A program made the translations under genes and the position numbers. Shown here piece by piece: positions 4,806 to 5,510 of a stretch of DNA of 5,510 nt; positions within the stretch are counted from its first letter, which is position 1; every line of letters starts with the position of its first letter. The notes beneath the pieces are model-generated. The model was not told the DNA's origin and did no database searches. It saw only the letters and a list, made by a program, of their open reading frames with translations. The DNA lies in contig JACRGM010000035.1 in the NCBI GenBank assembly GCA_016212345.1, forward strand, positions 1-5,510, in the 5' to 3' direction. The stretch comes from Nitrospinota bacterium (GTDB lineage Bacteria > Nitrospinota > Nitrospinia > SZUA-224).

Positions 4806-5510
4806 ATGACAAATATCTTAGAGAAATTAGATACTATACCATCTGTCTCAGGCGTATACCTGATGAAGGATATTAAGGGGGATGTACTTTATATTGGTAA
4901 GGCGAGGTCTCTAAATCCTAGGGTAAGATCTTATTTCCATGATCAAAGAGGGCTTTCATCAAGGATTCAACAGATGGTATTAAGGATTGCAGATATTGAT
5001 TGTATTACCACTGCAACAGAGGTGGAGGCACTCATACTCGAAAATAACCTTATCAAGAAACACAAACCCAAGTACAATGTGATGTTAAGGGATGATAAAG
5101 AGTACCCTTATCTGAGACTCTCCACAGATGAAGAATTCCCTATATTGTCTATTGTCCGGAGGGTCAAGAAGGACAAGGCAAGGTATTTTGGTCCGTATGT
5201 CCATGTAAAGAAGGCCCGAGAGACACTCAGACTAATATACAAGATATTTCCTCTAAGGCAGAGCAAGGATAAGATAGATGGAAGTCATAAGAGACGGCCA
5301 TGCCTGAATTATCAGATGGGAAGATGTCTTGCACCATGTGCAGGATATGTTACCAAGGAAGAGTATTGGAAGATAGTGAGGGAGGTGATCCTATTCTTAA
5401 AGGGGAGGAATGATGATCTACTCCGCTACCTAAAGGAACGGATGAAAGTGGCCTCTGATAATATGAGATATGAAGAAGCGGCAAGGATAAGGGATCAGAT
5501 ATCTGCTGTA
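4806..5510 (+). CDS. uvrC: Excinuclease ABC subunit C, 5' part (runs off the window)
   Basis: UvrC makes both incisions around UvrB-marked DNA lesions in nucleotide excision repair. The 235 visible residues contain the GIY-YIG 3'-incision nuclease (about 10-95): GVY at 16-18, YIG at 29-31 with catalytic Y29, R39, and E79 in LILENNLIK. The Cys region follows with C166, C174 and C178 (RPCLNYQMGRCLAPC), then the UvrB-binding UVR motif near 203-235 (MRYEEAARIRDQI). The first of the four cysteines that bind an iron-sulfur cluster in E. coli (C154) is replaced: LRQSKD is seen instead of the usual LR.C. The C-terminal RNase H-like nuclease and HhH domains lie beyond the window. The start at 4806 fits the family length. 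The frame is open upstream to 4644 with ATGs at 4734 and 4746, none with a Shine-Dalgarno. Confidence 0.95.
   Translation, partial: MTNILEKLDTIPSVSGVYLMKDIKGDVLYIGKARSLNPRVRSYFHDQRGLSSRIQQMVLRIADIDCITTATEVEALILENNLIKKHKPKYNVMLRDDKEYPYLRLSTDEEFPILSIVRRVKKDKARYFGPYVHVKKARETLRLIYKIFPLRQSKDKIDGSHKRRPCLNYQMGRCLAPCAGYVTKEEYWKIVREVILFLKGRNDDLLRYLKERMKVASDNMRYEEAARIRDQISAV

Overview
The window is AT-rich bacterial chromosome with a translation operon on the plus strand (thrS-infC-rpmI-rplT), a lone unrelated gene on the minus strand, and the 5' part of uvrC on the plus strand. Gene content, AGA/AGG/ATA-rich codon use, GGAGG-type ribosome binding sites and the family resemblances suggest a Desulfobacterota- or Nitrospirota-like Gram-negative bacterium. 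That placement is an impression only; no marker here fixes the phylum.

Layout. 1-229: upstream region with a 12-bp perfect tandem repeat and a near-consensus sigma70 promoter (TTGACA, 17 bp, TATACT). 230-1963: thrS, a threonyl-tRNA synthetase with no N-terminal TGS domain. 1964-2028: tandem heptamers with complementary heptamers downstream. 2070-2609: infC (IF3), best read from an ATT start codon behind a strong Shine-Dalgarno; an ATG-AAA-TAA mini-ORF overlaps that start by one base. 2605-2729 and 2962-3086: two 125-bp copies of a long palindromic MITE-like element, one after infC and one after rpmI. Copy 1 supplies the stop codon of infC. 2764-2961: rpmI (L35). 3118-3474: rplT (L20). 3475-4533 (minus): a DUF6765-like protein with many conserved His/Asp residues, whose stop codon directly abuts that of rplT. 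4534-4805: divergent intergenic region with a palindromic hairpin, a 12-bp tandem repeat plus an inverted copy, and a -10 box very close to uvrC. 4806-5510: uvrC, running off the window.

How it works together. ThrRS charges tRNA-Thr, IF3 controls start-codon fidelity, and L35 and L20 are large-subunit proteins; this is the classical translation cluster. pheS/pheT, which often follow rplT, are absent at this position. IF3 probably limits its own synthesis by discriminating against the ATT start. The two inserted hairpin elements lie where L20-dependent translational control acts in other bacteria, so they may have changed how infC, rpmI and rplT are balanced. uvrC is a separate nucleotide excision repair unit.

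The most interesting points are the twin structured elements inside the ribosomal protein operon with the altered infC end, the overlapping mini-ORF/ATT start of infC, the TGS-less ThrRS, and the three-copy motif at the possibly leaderless uvrC promoter. I see no CRISPR array, tRNA, rRNA or transposase gene.
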